DNA from: Siculibacillus lacustris
GTDB lineage: Bacteria > Pseudomonadota > Alphaproteobacteria > Rhizobiales > Ancalomicrobiaceae
NCBI RefSeq assembly: GCF_004328075.1
Contig: NZ_SJFN01000001.1
Location: 243,819-307,818, forward strand
DNA length: 64,000 bases
Reading direction: 5' to 3'
Shown piece after piece: positions 1 to 8,444 of the stretch. Both the position numbers and the translations under genes were made by a program. How positions within the stretch are numbered: position 1 is the stretch's first letter; every line of letters starts with the position of its first letter. Under the pieces are notes generated by a model, which was not told the origin of the DNA, ran no database searches, and was given only the letters and a program-made list of their open reading frames with translations.

Positions 1-189
1 CCCGACATCTCGCCGGCCTTCGCGCGCCTGCAGGTCAAACGCATCGCCGCGACGCGGGGCCTCGCCCCCGACCGGATCGAGGCGCTGATCGCCGGAAGCG
101 TCCGGGGCCGCGACCTCGGAATCTTCGGCGAACCGCGGGTCAACGTGCTCGAGCTCAACCTCGCCCTCGATCGCCTGACGCGGTCGTGA
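1..189 (+). CDS. kdpC: KdpC, potassium-transporting ATPase subunit C (C-terminal part)
   Basis: Only the last 62 codons are in the window; the 5' part lies upstream of base 1. The visible residues match the conserved KdpC tail: PDISPAFARLQ near the start of the window, RGLAPDRIEALI, then LGIFGEPRVNVLELNLALD just before the stop. KdpC is the single-span accessory subunit that stabilises the high-affinity KdpFABC potassium pump in the inner membrane. kdpD starts 5 bases after the stop, so the whole kdp set is probably one transcript with its structural genes just outside the window. The family assignment is firm from the C-terminal motif and from the kdpDE neighbours; the start cannot be seen. 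Confidence 0.93.
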   Translation, partial: PDISPAFARLQVKRIAATRGLAPDRIEALIAGSVRGRDLGIFGEPRVNVLELNLALDRLTRS

Positions 190-193
190 CAGG

Positions 194-2917
194 ATGGCGG
201 CCATGACCGACTCCACCTCCTCCCGCGATGGGCGACCCTGTCCCGATGCGCTGCTGGCGTTGGCCCAGCGGGAGGAGCGGGGCCGGCTCAAGATCCACCT
301 CGGGGCGGCGCCGGGGGTCGGCAAGACCTTCGCCATGCTGACCAACGCCCGACGGCTGGCGGCCGACGGTGTCGACGTGGTGGTGGGGCTCGCCGAGACC
401 CACGGCCGCGCCGAGACCGCGGCGCTGATCGAGGACCTTGAGGTGCTGGCGCGGCGGCCGGTGGTCCATCGCGGCCGCACGCTGATGGAGTTCGACATCG
501 ACGCGGCGCTGGCCCGCCGGCCGGCGCTGCTGATCGTCGACGAGCTCGCCCACACCAACGCCCCCGGCTCGCGCCATCCGAAACGTTTCCAGGACGTCGA
601 GGAACTGCTCGACGCCGGCATCGACGTGTGGACGGCGCTGAACATCCAGCATCTCGAGAGCCTGTCCGACGTGGTCGGCCGGATCACCGGCGTGACCATC
701 CGCGAGACGGTGCCCGACCGGATGCTGGAGCGCGCCGACGAGGTGGTGCTGGTCGACCTGACCCCCGACGAGCTGATCGAGCGGCTGAAGGAGGGCAAGG
801 TCTATGTCGCCGAGAACGCCGCCCGGGCGATCGACAACTTCTTCCGGCCGTCGAATCTCACGGCGCTGCGCGAGTTGGCGCTGCGGCGCACCGCGGCGCG
901 GGTCGACGACCAGATGCTCCAGTATCTGCGCCAGAACGCCATCGAAGGGCCGTGGCCGACCGCCGAGCGGCTGCTGGTCTGCGTCGGCGCCGACGAACAT
1001 TCCGACGCGGTGGTGCGGGTCGCCGCCCGCCTCGCCAAGGCGCTCAACGCCACCTGGACGGCGCTGCACGTCGATCGTCCCGACAGGGCGGCGACCGACG
1101 AGGCGAGCATCCGCCGGCTCGACGCGACGATGCATCTGGCCGAACGGCTGGGCGCGGAGCGGGTGCGGGTGATCGGCACCGATCTGGTCACCGAGATCCT
1201 GCGCTGGGCGCGGCGCGAGAACGTGTCGCAGATCGTCATCGGCCGCTCGGTGCGCCCGCCCTGGTGGCGCCGGGCGTGGCGCCGCGGCCTGTCGGAAGAG
1301 CTGGTCGCCCAGGCCGCCGACATTTCGGTGCAGGTGGTGACCGGGGCGAGCGATCGGCCGCGCAAGGCGACGCCGCCGCGTGGTCCGGATCCTCGGCGGC
1401 TCGCGGTCGGGCTCGGCGTGGCGCTCGCCGCGGTCGCGCTGTCGGTCGGGGTCGGCATCGGGCTGACCCATGTCGTCGATCTGCCCAACGTGTCGATGGT
1501 GTTCCTGTCGGCGGTGGTGTTGTGCGCGCTGCGCTTCGGCCGGGCGAGCGCGGTCGCGGCGGCAGTGCTGTCGTTCCTCGCCTACAATTTCTTCTTCATC
1601 GAGCCGCTCTACAGCTTCACCGTGGCCAAGCCGCACGAGCTCTTCGCCCTGGTGGTGTTCCTGTTCGTCGCCGCCACGGTCGGCAGCCTCGCCGGCCGCG
1701 CCCACGAACAGGCGGTGGCGGCCCTGGCGCGGGCCCGCAGCACGCGGGCACTCTACGAATATTCGCGCAAGATCTCCGGCGTTTCGGCGCTCGAGCCCTT
1801 GATGTGGGCGGCGGTCACGCAGGTCGCCGGGGCGATCCAGGGATCGGCGGTGGCGCTGCTGGCGACCGGCGGCGATCTCCATCTGATCGGCGCCTTCCCG
1901 CCCGACGTCGAGATGGGGGTGACCGAATGGGGCGCGGCGCGCTGGGCCTTCCAGCGCGGCGAGGTCGCCGGTCGGCGGTCGCCGACCTTGCCCAATGCCG
2001 AACTGCAGTTCCGGCCGTTGGTCACCGCGAGCGGCACGGTCGGGGTGATCGGCTACGCCGCGAGCGATCCCGATCACGGCCTGTCGGAGGACGACGAGCG
2101 CTTCCTCGCCTCGCTCGCCGACCAGACGGCGATCGCCGCCGAGCGCATCCAGCTCGGCGACCGGGCCACCGCGGCGGCGGCGAGCGCCGAGAGCGAGCGG
2201 CTGCGTTCGGCGCTCCTGTCCTCGATCTCCCACGATCTCAGGACCCCGCTCGCCTCGATCCTCGGCTCGGTCACCAGCCTCGCCGATTTCGGCGACCGGC
2301 TCGACGAGGCGACCCGCAAGGACCTCCTGAAGGCGATCGAGGAGGAGACCCGACGCCTGTCGCAGTTCGTGGTCAACCTGCTCGACATGACCCGGCTCGA
2401 GGCCGGCAATCTCGAGCTGACCGTCGACTGGGTCGATCTCGCCGACGTCGCGCGGGCGGCAGTCGCCCGCGCCGCGCGGCTCTACCCCGGCCGCACCCTG
2501 GTGCTGGCCGGCGGCGATCGCCCCCTGGTGCTGGAGGGCAACGCCACGCTGCTCGAGCAGGTGCTGTTCAATCTGATCGACAATGCCATGAAGTTCTCCG
2601 ACCCGCCCGGCGTCACCCGCCTCCGTCTCGCGCCCCGCGACGGCACCGCGGTGATCGAGGTCGAGGACGACGGCATCGGCATTCCGCCCGACCAGCTGGA
2701 GCGGGTGTTCGACAAGTTCCACCGGGTCGCCGCCGGCGACGGGCGCGCCGCCGGAACCGGCCTCGGCCTGTCGATCTGCCGCGGCGTGGTCACCGCCATG
2801 GGCGGGACGATCACCGCCGCGAGCCCGATCGCCGACGGCCGAGGCACCCGGATCACCGTCGAGCTGCCGCTTCCCGCCGCCGGCCCCGGCCCCGAGATCG
2901 AGGAGACCGCGTCATGA
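194..2917 (+). CDS. kdpD: KdpD, potassium-responsive sensor histidine kinase
   Basis: 907 residues, normal KdpD length. The N-terminal KdpD domain carries a P-loop (GAAPGVGKT, Lys44) and the DELAHTNAPGSRH signature. A universal-stress-like domain follows at about 250-375, then four closely spaced membrane segments at about 395-500 and a GAF-like region. The kinase core has SSISHDLRTPLASI with phospho-acceptor His680, N-box NLIDNAMKF, and G-boxes DDGIGIP and GTGLGLSIC. It senses low potassium or osmotic stress and phosphorylates KdpE to switch on kdpFABC. The first ATG (194) is 4 bases after the kdpC stop; a second in-frame ATG at 203 is equally possible. The stop overlaps the kdpE start as ATGA, which indicates translational coupling. 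Confidence 0.96.
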   Translation: MAAMTDSTSSRDGRPCPDALLALAQREERGRLKIHLGAAPGVGKTFAMLTNARRLAADGVDVVVGLAETHGRAETAALIEDLEVLARRPVVHRGRTLMEFDIDAALARRPALLIVDELAHTNAPGSRHPKRFQDVEELLDAGIDVWTALNIQHLESLSDVVGRITGVTIRETVPDRMLERADEVVLVDLTPDELIERLKEGKVYVAENAARAIDNFFRPSNLTALRELALRRTAARVDDQMLQYLRQNAIEGPWPTAERLLVCVGADEHSDAVVRVAARLAKALNATWTALHVDRPDRAATDEASIRRLDATMHLAERLGAERVRVIGTDLVTEILRWARRENVSQIVIGRSVRPPWWRRAWRRGLSEELVAQAADISVQVVTGASDRPRKATPPRGPDPRRLAVGLGVALAAVALSVGVGIGLTHVVDLPNVSMVFLSAVVLCALRFGRASAVAAAVLSFLAYNFFFIEPLYSFTVAKPHELFALVVFLFVAATVGSLAGRAHEQAVAALARARSTRALYEYSRKISGVSALEPLMWAAVTQVAGAIQGSAVALLATGGDLHLIGAFPPDVEMGVTEWGAARWAFQRGEVAGRRSPTLPNAELQFRPLVTASGTVGVIGYAASDPDHGLSEDDERFLASLADQTAIAAERIQLGDRATAAAASAESERLRSALLSSISHDLRTPLASILGSVTSLADFGDRLDEATRKDLLKAIEEETRRLSQFVVNLLDMTRLEAGNLELTVDWVDLADVARAAVARAARLYPGRTLVLAGGDRPLVLEGNATLLEQVLFNLIDNAMKFSDPPGVTRLRLAPRDGTAVIEVEDDGIGIPPDQLERVFDKFHRVAAGDGRAAGTGLGLSICRGVVTAMGGTITAASPIADGRGTRITVELPLPAAGPGPEIEETAS

Positions 2918-3612
2918 CCACCGCCGCCCGCGTCCTGGTCGTCGACGACGAACCGCAGATCCACCGCTTCCTCAAGCCGGCGCTGGAGGCCTCGGGCTAC
3001 ACCGTGGTGACCGCCGAAGACGGCGCCACGGCGATCCGCGCGGCGGCGGCGAGTGCGCCCGACGTGATCCTGCTCGACCTCGGCCTGCCCGACATGGACG
3101 GCAAGGAGGTGATCCGGGCGGTGCGCGGCTGGTCGAAGACGCCGATCATCATCCTGTCGGCGCGCGACCGCGAGAGCGAGAAGATCGCCGCCCTCGATCT
3201 CGGCGCCGACGACTACGTCAACAAGCCGTTCGGGGTCGGGGAACTCCTGGCGCGGGTGCGCACGGCGCTGCGCCATGCCGCGACCAGCGGCGGCGAGGCG
3301 AGCGTGGTCGAGACCGGCGATCTGGTCGTCGACACGCTGAAGCGCACCGTCACCAAGGCCGGCGAACGGCTGCGCCTGACCCCCAAGGAATACGACCTGC
3401 TCCATGTTCTCGCCCGCAACGCCGGCAAGGTGGTGACCCATCGCCAATTGCTGTCCGCAGTGTGGGGCAGCGCCCATACGGCGGACGCCCAGTATCTCCG
3501 GGTGTTCATCAGCCAGTTGCGCCAGAAGGTCGACGCGAGCGACGCCGCAGCCTCGGTGATCGAAACCGAGCCCGGGGTCGGCTATCGCCTGCGCGAGCAG
3601 GATCCGACCTGA
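2914..3612 (+). CDS. kdpE: KdpE, response regulator of the kdp operon
   Basis: 232 residues: receiver domain at 1-120 with acidic pocket VVDDE, phospho-acceptor Asp55 (LLDLGLPDMDG) and switch Lys in VNKPF. An OmpR/PhoB-type winged-helix domain follows, with RLTPKEYDLLHVLARNAGKV and a recognition region ending in VGYRL. The ATG overlaps the kdpD stop (ATGA), so the two are made together. It is the cognate partner of KdpD and activates transcription of the potassium pump operon. Everything expected in the family is present, with no truncation. The next gene, a PtsN-like EIIA, starts 25 bases downstream and is probably on the same transcript. Confidence 0.95.
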   Translation: MTTAARVLVVDDEPQIHRFLKPALEASGYTVVTAEDGATAIRAAAASAPDVILLDLGLPDMDGKEVIRAVRGWSKTPIIILSARDRESEKIAALDLGADDYVNKPFGVGELLARVRTALRHAATSGGEASVVETGDLVVDTLKRTVTKAGERLRLTPKEYDLLHVLARNAGKVVTHRQLLSAVWGSAHTADAQYLRVFISQLRQKVDASDAAASVIETEPGVGYRLREQDPT

Positions 3613-3637
3613 TGTCCCTGTCCAACCGAGATCGCCG

Positions 3638-4090
3638 ATGACCTTGTCCGTCCATCTGAAACCCGAAGCCGTCGTGCTCGGGTTGGCCGCCCGCACCCGC
3701 AACGACGTCCTGCGCGGGCTCGCCGAGCGCTGCGCCACGGCGCTCGGAGGCGAGCCGGCGACGATTCTGCGGGCGCTTTCCGATCGCGAGGCGCTCGGCT
3801 CGACCGGGGTCGGCCACGGCGTGGCGATGCCCCATGCGGCGATCGCCGGCCTCGCCGCGCCCTTCGCGCTCGCGGCCCGTCTCGCCGCGCCGATCGACTG
3901 GCAGGCGATCGACGATCAGCCGGTCGATCTGGTGGTGGTGGTTTTGTCCCCGAGCGAGGGGCCGGCGGGGTCGCCGAACCCGATCGCCAAGTTCGCGCGC
4001 CGCCTGCGGGCGCCCGAAACCCGGGCGCGGCTGCGCGCCGCACCGACGGCGGCGGCCTTCCACGCCGCATTGACCGGGCCGATCGACTGA
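3638..4090 (+). CDS. PtsN-like PTS EIIA domain protein (nitrogen-PTS type)
   Basis: 150 residues forming one EIIA(Ntr)/fructose-type domain. The active-site motif GVGHGVAMPHA is present, with the phosphorylatable histidine at His66. There is no attached EIIB/EIIC or HPr domain and no membrane segment, so this is a cytoplasmic regulatory phosphoprotein rather than a sugar permease part. It directly follows kdpE with a 25-base gap. In E. coli unphosphorylated EIIA(Ntr) binds KdpD and raises its kinase activity, so co-localisation with kdpDE suggests a dedicated KdpD partner; that is inference. The ribosome binding site is weak, which fits expression as the last gene of the kdp transcript. It could be a second ptsN copy separate from the rpoN-linked one. 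Confidence 0.85.
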   Translation: MTLSVHLKPEAVVLGLAARTRNDVLRGLAERCATALGGEPATILRALSDREALGSTGVGHGVAMPHAAIAGLAAPFALAARLAAPIDWQAIDDQPVDLVVVVLSPSEGPAGSPNPIAKFARRLRAPETRARLRAAPTAAAFHAALTGPID

Positions 4091-4126
4091 GCGGCGTTTC
4101 CCCGGGCGGGAAACGTCGCCGTACGG

Positions 4127-4258
4127 TCAATCGCCGGCGAGCCCTCCGCCGATCGACAGCGCGATCGCGATGAGCGTGGCCGCGACCACGGCCAGGAGAA
4201 GCAAGACGAGCAGGTCGCCTCGGGACGCTGCGGCCGGATCCGGGCCTCGCTCGCTCAT
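4127..4258 (-). CDS. 43-residue single-span membrane peptide
   Basis: A very short gene. The ATG at 4258 overlaps the TGA of the upstream glycosyltransferase (ATGA) and is preceded by a good GGAGGAG ribosome binding site inside the last codons of that gene. The product has a short polar N-terminus (MSERGPDPAAASRGD), one hydrophobic helix LLVLLLLAVVAATLIAIAL at about residues 16-34, and a Gly-rich tail ending GGGLAGD. No family is recognised. The coupling and the clean single helix make it a plausible small membrane subunit or regulator of the glycosyltransferase. A shadow frame would be unlikely to have both the start overlap and the ribosome binding site. The function is unknown. Confidence 0.6.
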   Translation of the reverse strand: MSERGPDPAAASRGDLLVLLLLAVVAATLIAIALSIGGGLAGD

Positions 4259-5847
4259 CGCATGATCTCCTCCGCTCGGTCATCCTCGATCTCTGCCGAG
4301 CGGCGCTGCGGGTCGGTGCCGGCGACCGCATCGGGCAGGCGCATCACGAAGCGGACTTCGAGCGGGGCGAGCGGGGTGGCGCGCCAGACCTTCGAAACCG
4401 CGGCGGTCGCTTCGATCGCCGCCGGGCCGAACAACGTCCGGGCGGAGTCGAGGCACGGTTCGTCGGTCACGCGACAGACCGCGAGCGCCCCTTCGCGGGC
4501 GATCCGCGCGGCATCGATCCACGGCGAATGGCCGAAGTCGAACGTCTGGAGTTCCGAGGGCGCCGACGGACCGTAGAAGGCGATGCTGCCGGCCAGCAGT
4601 TCGTCGCCGGTGACGATCGCCAGCGGCGCATCGGAGACGGTCTGCCGCCACACCGCGGTCGCCGCCTCGGCGACTTCGGCGAGCGGCAAGGTCGCCTCCT
4701 CGTTCCCCGCCGCGACTTCGGCGGCGTTGAGGAAGGGCGCGGCGGCGACGAGGATCGCGCCGAGGGCGGCGAGGACACCCATCACACGGGCGCGATCGAC
4801 GTCCGAAACCGTGACGCCCGGGGCGGTGAGCAGGGCCCAGCCGGTCAACATCCACAGCGGCTCACCCCACAGCGCCGGCAGGCGCGAAAAGGCGAGGAGA
4901 CCGAGGATCATCGTCGCGACGAAGGGGCCGAGGGCGAGGATCAGGATGCGGCGGCGCCAGGGATCGCCGCGGTCGATGCGCAGGACCCCGAGCAGGGCGC
5001 GCGAGCGGCGCAGGCCGAGCGCGACGACGGCGCCGATCCCCACCGGCAGCAGGAACAGAAATTCGGCGATCGGAAAGGTGGCGATCGACGCGAGGGTGCG
5101 GGCGACGCCGTCGTTGCGGGCATGCCCGGCGTAGACGAAGGGCTCGAAGTCGCTCGCCACCACCCAGGCGAGGTTGGGCGAGATCAGCAGCAGACCGGTC
5201 ACCGTCGCGGTCAGAGCCGCCGGCGAGCGGAGCAGACGGCGACGATCCGGCTCGGTCGCGACCACCGCCAGCATCGCGAGAACCAGGGTCGCGGTGTAGT
5301 ACTTGCCGAGCATGGCGATCGCCAGAAAGGCCCCGAGGCGCAGGCCGTTGCGCGCGGACGGGGACTCCAGGGCCTTCAGAAAGGCCCACATCGCCCAGGG
5401 CCAGGTGGCGATCGAGATGGTGTTGGCGTTGAACTTCAGCGCATGGAACCCGTAGAGCGGCGACAGCACCAGGATCGCAGTGGCGACGAGGCGGCGCGAG
5501 CCGGTCTCGCGGCAGCCGATGGTCATCCAGGTCCCGGCGAGGCCGACCGCCACGCTGGTCTCGGCGAGCAGGTAATAGGCCCAGTCGGCGCGCGGAAACA
5601 CCTGGAACCACGCCCCCACCACCCAGGCGAACAGGGGCGGATGCTTGAAGTAGCCGAGTTGGAATTCCTTCCCCCAGACCCAGTTCTCGACCATGTTGGT
5701 GCTGGTCGAGAGGTTGTCGTGCGACAGCGTCGCAAACAGTGTGAACACCGCGACGTAGGCCGTCAGGAAGACGAGGAATCGGGCGGTATCGCCGAATTCC
5801 GTGCTTCGGCTGACGCGAAGCGGGGGACACAGGGAGAAATCGGTCAT
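4255..5847 (-). CDS. GT39/ArnT-like membrane glycosyltransferase
   Basis: 530 residues from the ATG at 5847, chosen because GAGGA lies 3 bases upstream; an upstream in-frame start five codons earlier lacks this site. It is a polytopic membrane protein with about ten hydrophobic helices. The first loop holds DNLSTSTNMVENW and YFKHPPLFAWVVG, the acidic and K/H-P-P-L motifs typical of the PMT_2 (dolichyl-phosphate-mannose mannosyltransferase / ArnT) fold. These enzymes transfer sugars from polyprenyl-phosphate donors to lipids, polysaccharides or proteins on the periplasmic side. The sugar and acceptor cannot be read from the sequence. It is followed in coupled fashion by a 43-residue membrane peptide. 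Confidence 0.82.
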   Translation of the reverse strand: MTDFSLCPPLRVSRSTEFGDTARFLVFLTAYVAVFTLFATLSHDNLSTSTNMVENWVWGKEFQLGYFKHPPLFAWVVGAWFQVFPRADWAYYLLAETSVAVGLAGTWMTIGCRETGSRRLVATAILVLSPLYGFHALKFNANTISIATWPWAMWAFLKALESPSARNGLRLGAFLAIAMLGKYYTATLVLAMLAVVATEPDRRRLLRSPAALTATVTGLLLISPNLAWVVASDFEPFVYAGHARNDGVARTLASIATFPIAEFLFLLPVGIGAVVALGLRRSRALLGVLRIDRGDPWRRRILILALGPFVATMILGLLAFSRLPALWGEPLWMLTGWALLTAPGVTVSDVDRARVMGVLAALGAILVAAAPFLNAAEVAAGNEEATLPLAEVAEAATAVWRQTVSDAPLAIVTGDELLAGSIAFYGPSAPSELQTFDFGHSPWIDAARIAREGALAVCRVTDEPCLDSARTLFGPAAIEATAAVSKVWRATPLAPLEVRFVMRLPDAVAGTDPQRRSAEIEDDRAEEIMR

Positions 5848-6038
5848 TCGTCCTCGAACCACTGGGCGAGGCGTCGATCGACCGTCGTCGGTGTGTCGTC
5901 ACCGCCGGATCGAGCCGGTTTCGCTCGCCCGGACGATCTCCACGCCCACGCAGGAGGAGATCGCGGCCTCGCCGGCTCGCACCGATCGATGGCGTTCCAT
6001 AGGACGGCGGACCTGACGTTGGCCTGACTCGCGCGGCG

Positions 6039-7412
6039 TCACGGACGATGAACGGGAAAAAACACCCGGAAGACGGCGCCCTCGGCGTGGCCGACCTCGA
6101 TCGTCGCCTCGTGCAGACGAGCGATTTCCGCGACGATCGCCAGACCCAGGCCGGTGCCTTCGTCGCGGGCGCCGGGGCCGCGGTAGAAGCGGCGGAAGAT
6201 CGCCTCGCGCTCGCCCTCGGGCACCCCCGGTCCGTCGTCGGAGACCTCGAGCCGGACCCGATCGCCGTCGGTGCGCACCGACACCCCGACGTGGCCGCCG
6301 GTCGGGGCGTGACGCAGGGCGTTGTCGAACAGATTGGCGATGAGCTCGCGCAACAACCAACGGCGGCCGAGGATCGGCCCGGGTTCGAGATCGAAGACGA
6401 TCTCGACGGCTTTCGCCTCGGCGCGATCGTACCACTCGGAGGCGGCGTCCTCGGCGACCGAGGCGAGGTCGACCGGTTCGGCCGGCCGATCGACGTTGGC
6501 GTCGGCGGCCGATCGGGCGAGCGCCAACAATTGCCGCACCAGATGGATCAGGCGCTTCAACGAGCTCTGGAGGTTCTCGGCCCGCCCGCGCTCGCTCGGC
6601 GGCAGACCGTCGATCAGCAGTTCCATCTGCGTCGACAGCGCGGTCAGCGGCGTCCGCATCTGATGAGCGGCATCGGCGAGAAAGGCCCGTTGGGCGGTCG
6701 ATGCCGCGGTCAGGCCGACCAGCAGCCGGTTCATCGCTTCGACCAGCGGCCGCGCCTCGAGCGGCACCGTCTCGGCGTCGAGCGCCGAGAAGTCGTCGAC
6801 CCGCCGGCCGCGGATCATCGCGCCCAGGCGATCGAGCGGCCCGAGGCCGCGTCCGACGCTGATGAACACCGCGAAGATCGTCACCAACAGCACCGAGAGG
6901 TTGGGAAGGATCGAGGCGAGCAGGAAATCGCTGTGGGCCTGTCGACGTTTGACCGTCGTCTCGGCGAAGGCCAGCATCACCGGCCCCGCGGCGGTCGCCA
7001 GACGATAGCTGGCCTTGTGCACCGGTCGGCCGCGGAAGTCTTCGGCGGTGACCAGGGGCGGTCCGGGCGGCACGTCTTCGGCCCGCAGATCGGCATCGCC
7101 GCCGAGCAGCTCGCCGTTCGGCCCGCGCACCGAAAAGAACTCCTCGTCGAGGGGGTCGGTCCGCAGGATCTCCTCGGCGGGCGCCGGCAGATCGAGGGTC
7201 AGCACGCCGTTCGCATCGACCTCGACCTGCGCCGCGAGGGTGACGACATCGGTGGCGGTGCCGTGATCGAAGGCCGCGTCGGTGGTGCGGGTGGCGACGA
7301 TGTGGGCGCCCGCGAAACCGATCGCCGCGATCGTCACCAGCGCCGGAACCAGGCCCAGCAACAGGCGGCCGCGCAACGAATAGGGCGTGAGGAGGGGGCG
7401 ATCAGTCTTCAT
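6039..7412 (-). CDS. Sensor histidine kinase, TctE/QseC-like
   Basis: 457 residues. There is a membrane helix at about 15-38, a periplasmic region of about 120 residues resembling the TctE-type 2CSK_N sensor, and a second helix at about 163-187. A HAMP-like linker follows, then HisKA with DAAHQMRTPLTAL and phospho-acceptor His250. The ATPase domain has NLFDNALRH, DDGPGVP and GTGLGLAIV. The gene start overlaps the end of the upstream response regulator by 11 bases, so the two form one coupled unit. TctDE-type systems often control uptake of tricarboxylates or other organic acids, but no such transporter is adjacent here, so the signal and target genes are unknown. Confidence 0.9.
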   Translation of the reverse strand: MKTDRPLLTPYSLRGRLLLGLVPALVTIAAIGFAGAHIVATRTTDAAFDHGTATDVVTLAAQVEVDANGVLTLDLPAPAEEILRTDPLDEEFFSVRGPNGELLGGDADLRAEDVPPGPPLVTAEDFRGRPVHKASYRLATAAGPVMLAFAETTVKRRQAHSDFLLASILPNLSVLLVTIFAVFISVGRGLGPLDRLGAMIRGRRVDDFSALDAETVPLEARPLVEAMNRLLVGLTAASTAQRAFLADAAHQMRTPLTALSTQMELLIDGLPPSERGRAENLQSSLKRLIHLVRQLLALARSAADANVDRPAEPVDLASVAEDAASEWYDRAEAKAVEIVFDLEPGPILGRRWLLRELIANLFDNALRHAPTGGHVGVSVRTDGDRVRLEVSDDGPGVPEGEREAIFRRFYRGPGARDEGTGLGLAIVAEIARLHEATIEVGHAEGAVFRVFFPVHRP

Positions 7413-8067
7413 CCAGGCGATATCCGATGCCGCGAATGGTGCGGATCCGCACGCCGCAGCCCTCGATCTTGGTGCGCAGCCGCGACACGTAGAGTTCGAT
7501 GGCGTTGGCGGTCAATTCGTTGTCCCAGGAACTGAGGCCCTCGACCAGCTTGCGCTTCGACAGCACCTCCGGCGCCGCCGAGACCAGCCGCTCCATGATG
7601 TCCCATTCGCGCAGGGTCAGCGGCACTTCGGTGTCGCCGTGGCGGACCTCGCGGCGGGCGAGATCGATGTCGAGCTCGCCGGCCCGCAGGCGCGTCGAAC
7701 TGCCCTTGCGGCTCCGACGCACCAGCGCCCGGATGCGGGCGGCGACTTCGGTCAGTTCGAACGGTTTGACGAGGTGGTCGTCGGCACCGAAGTCGAGGCA
7801 GGCGACCTTGTCGTCCAGGTCGTCGCGGGCGGTCAGGACGAGGATCGGCACCGCGACCTGGCGCTCGCGGACCCGGCGGATCAGATCGCGGCCGTCCATG
7901 TCCGGCAGGCCGAGGTCGATGATCGCCAGATCGTAGGCGATGCCGGTGAGGGCGAGAAAGCCGTCTTCCCCGGTCTCGGCGTGGTCGACCGCCAATCCGG
8001 TCCGTCCGAGCCCTTCGCGCAACCCGGCCGCCACGATGCGATCGTCTTCGACGATGAGCACTCTCAT
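7402..8067 (-). CDS. OmpR-family response regulator, TctD/QseB-like
   Basis: 221 residues from the ATG at 8067 (MRVLIVEDD), which is the canonical first strand of a receiver domain. A longer frame runs 17 codons further upstream but adds only non-conserved residues. Phospho-acceptor Asp51 lies in IIDLGLPDMDG, and the switch Lys in LVKPF. The C-terminal winged helix has LTLREWDIMERLVSAAPEVLSKR and ends IRGIGYRL. It is the partner of the histidine kinase that overlaps its 3' end. It probably activates transcription of nearby or unlinked genes, and no binding site could be assigned. The promoter must lie within 8068-8261, beyond a strong terminator hairpin at 8202-8232. Confidence 0.92.
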   Translation of the reverse strand: MRVLIVEDDRIVAAGLREGLGRTGLAVDHAETGEDGFLALTGIAYDLAIIDLGLPDMDGRDLIRRVRERQVAVPILVLTARDDLDDKVACLDFGADDHLVKPFELTEVAARIRALVRRSRKGSSTRLRAGELDIDLARREVRHGDTEVPLTLREWDIMERLVSAAPEVLSKRKLVEGLSSWDNELTANAIELYVSRLRTKIEGCGVRIRTIRGIGYRLDED

Positions 8068-8201
8068 GGGGATCCCTTCCATCGCGTCGCCGTGTCGGCG
8101 GTCCCGCAGGAGCGACACGATACCCGCCGGGGCGGCCCGTCAAGTTTCGATCGGGGTGCCCGACGGCGAGGTCCGCCGGCGGCGCCGGCCCCAGACGGAC
8201 G

Positions 8202-8232
8202 AATCCCGCCGCTCGGGCCGAGCGGCGGGATT
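8202..8232 (-). terminator. Strong hairpin terminator after the 60-residue small gene
   Basis: Thirteen-base perfect arms AATCCCGCCGCTC and GAGCGGCGGGATT flank a five-base GGGCC loop. It lies 30 bases past the stop of the small minus-strand gene at 8262-8444, and upstream of the response regulator. It has the position of a transcription terminator separating the two units, although no long U-run follows. Confidence 0.6.
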
Positions 8233-8261
8233 TCCTGGACGTCGGCGGCGTGAGACGCGGC

Positions 8262-8444
8262 TCACGCCCGCTTGTCGACCTGCGCACCCATGCCGGGAGG
8301 GGCGGCGGCCGGCGCGGCGGCGGACTTGGCGGCAGCCCCGTCGTCACCGTCGCCATCGGCGACGCGTTCGGGGCCGGGGCCTTCGGCCGCCTCGGCGGAG
8401 GGACGGACGCGCGAGGCGGCGACGGGGGGAATCGACATGGCCAT
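8262..8444 (-). CDS. 60-residue hypothetical protein, Ala/Pro-rich
   Basis: A small gene supported by its signals rather than by homology. An AGGAGA ribosome binding site sits 7 bases upstream of the ATG at 8444, and a strong terminator hairpin follows at 8202-8232. The sequence begins MAMSIPPVAASRVRPS, passes through an acidic stretch DGDGDDG and an Ala/Pro run, and ends PPGMGAQVDKRA. There is no membrane helix or signal peptide, and most of it should be disordered. The PPGxG...VD ending is loosely reminiscent of short YjfB-like putative motility proteins, but that is only a weak resemblance. A frame on the other strand overlaps it but lacks such signals. Confidence 0.5.
   Translation of the reverse strand: MAMSIPPVAASRVRPSAEAAEGPGPERVADGDGDDGAAAKSAAAPAAAPPGMGAQVDKRA

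Noticed and set aside
155..2722. 855-residue open frame on the minus strand across kdpD
   Set aside because: Composition is Arg/Gly/His/Asp-rich with no domain, and kdpD on the plus strand is fully conserved. It is a high-GC shadow.
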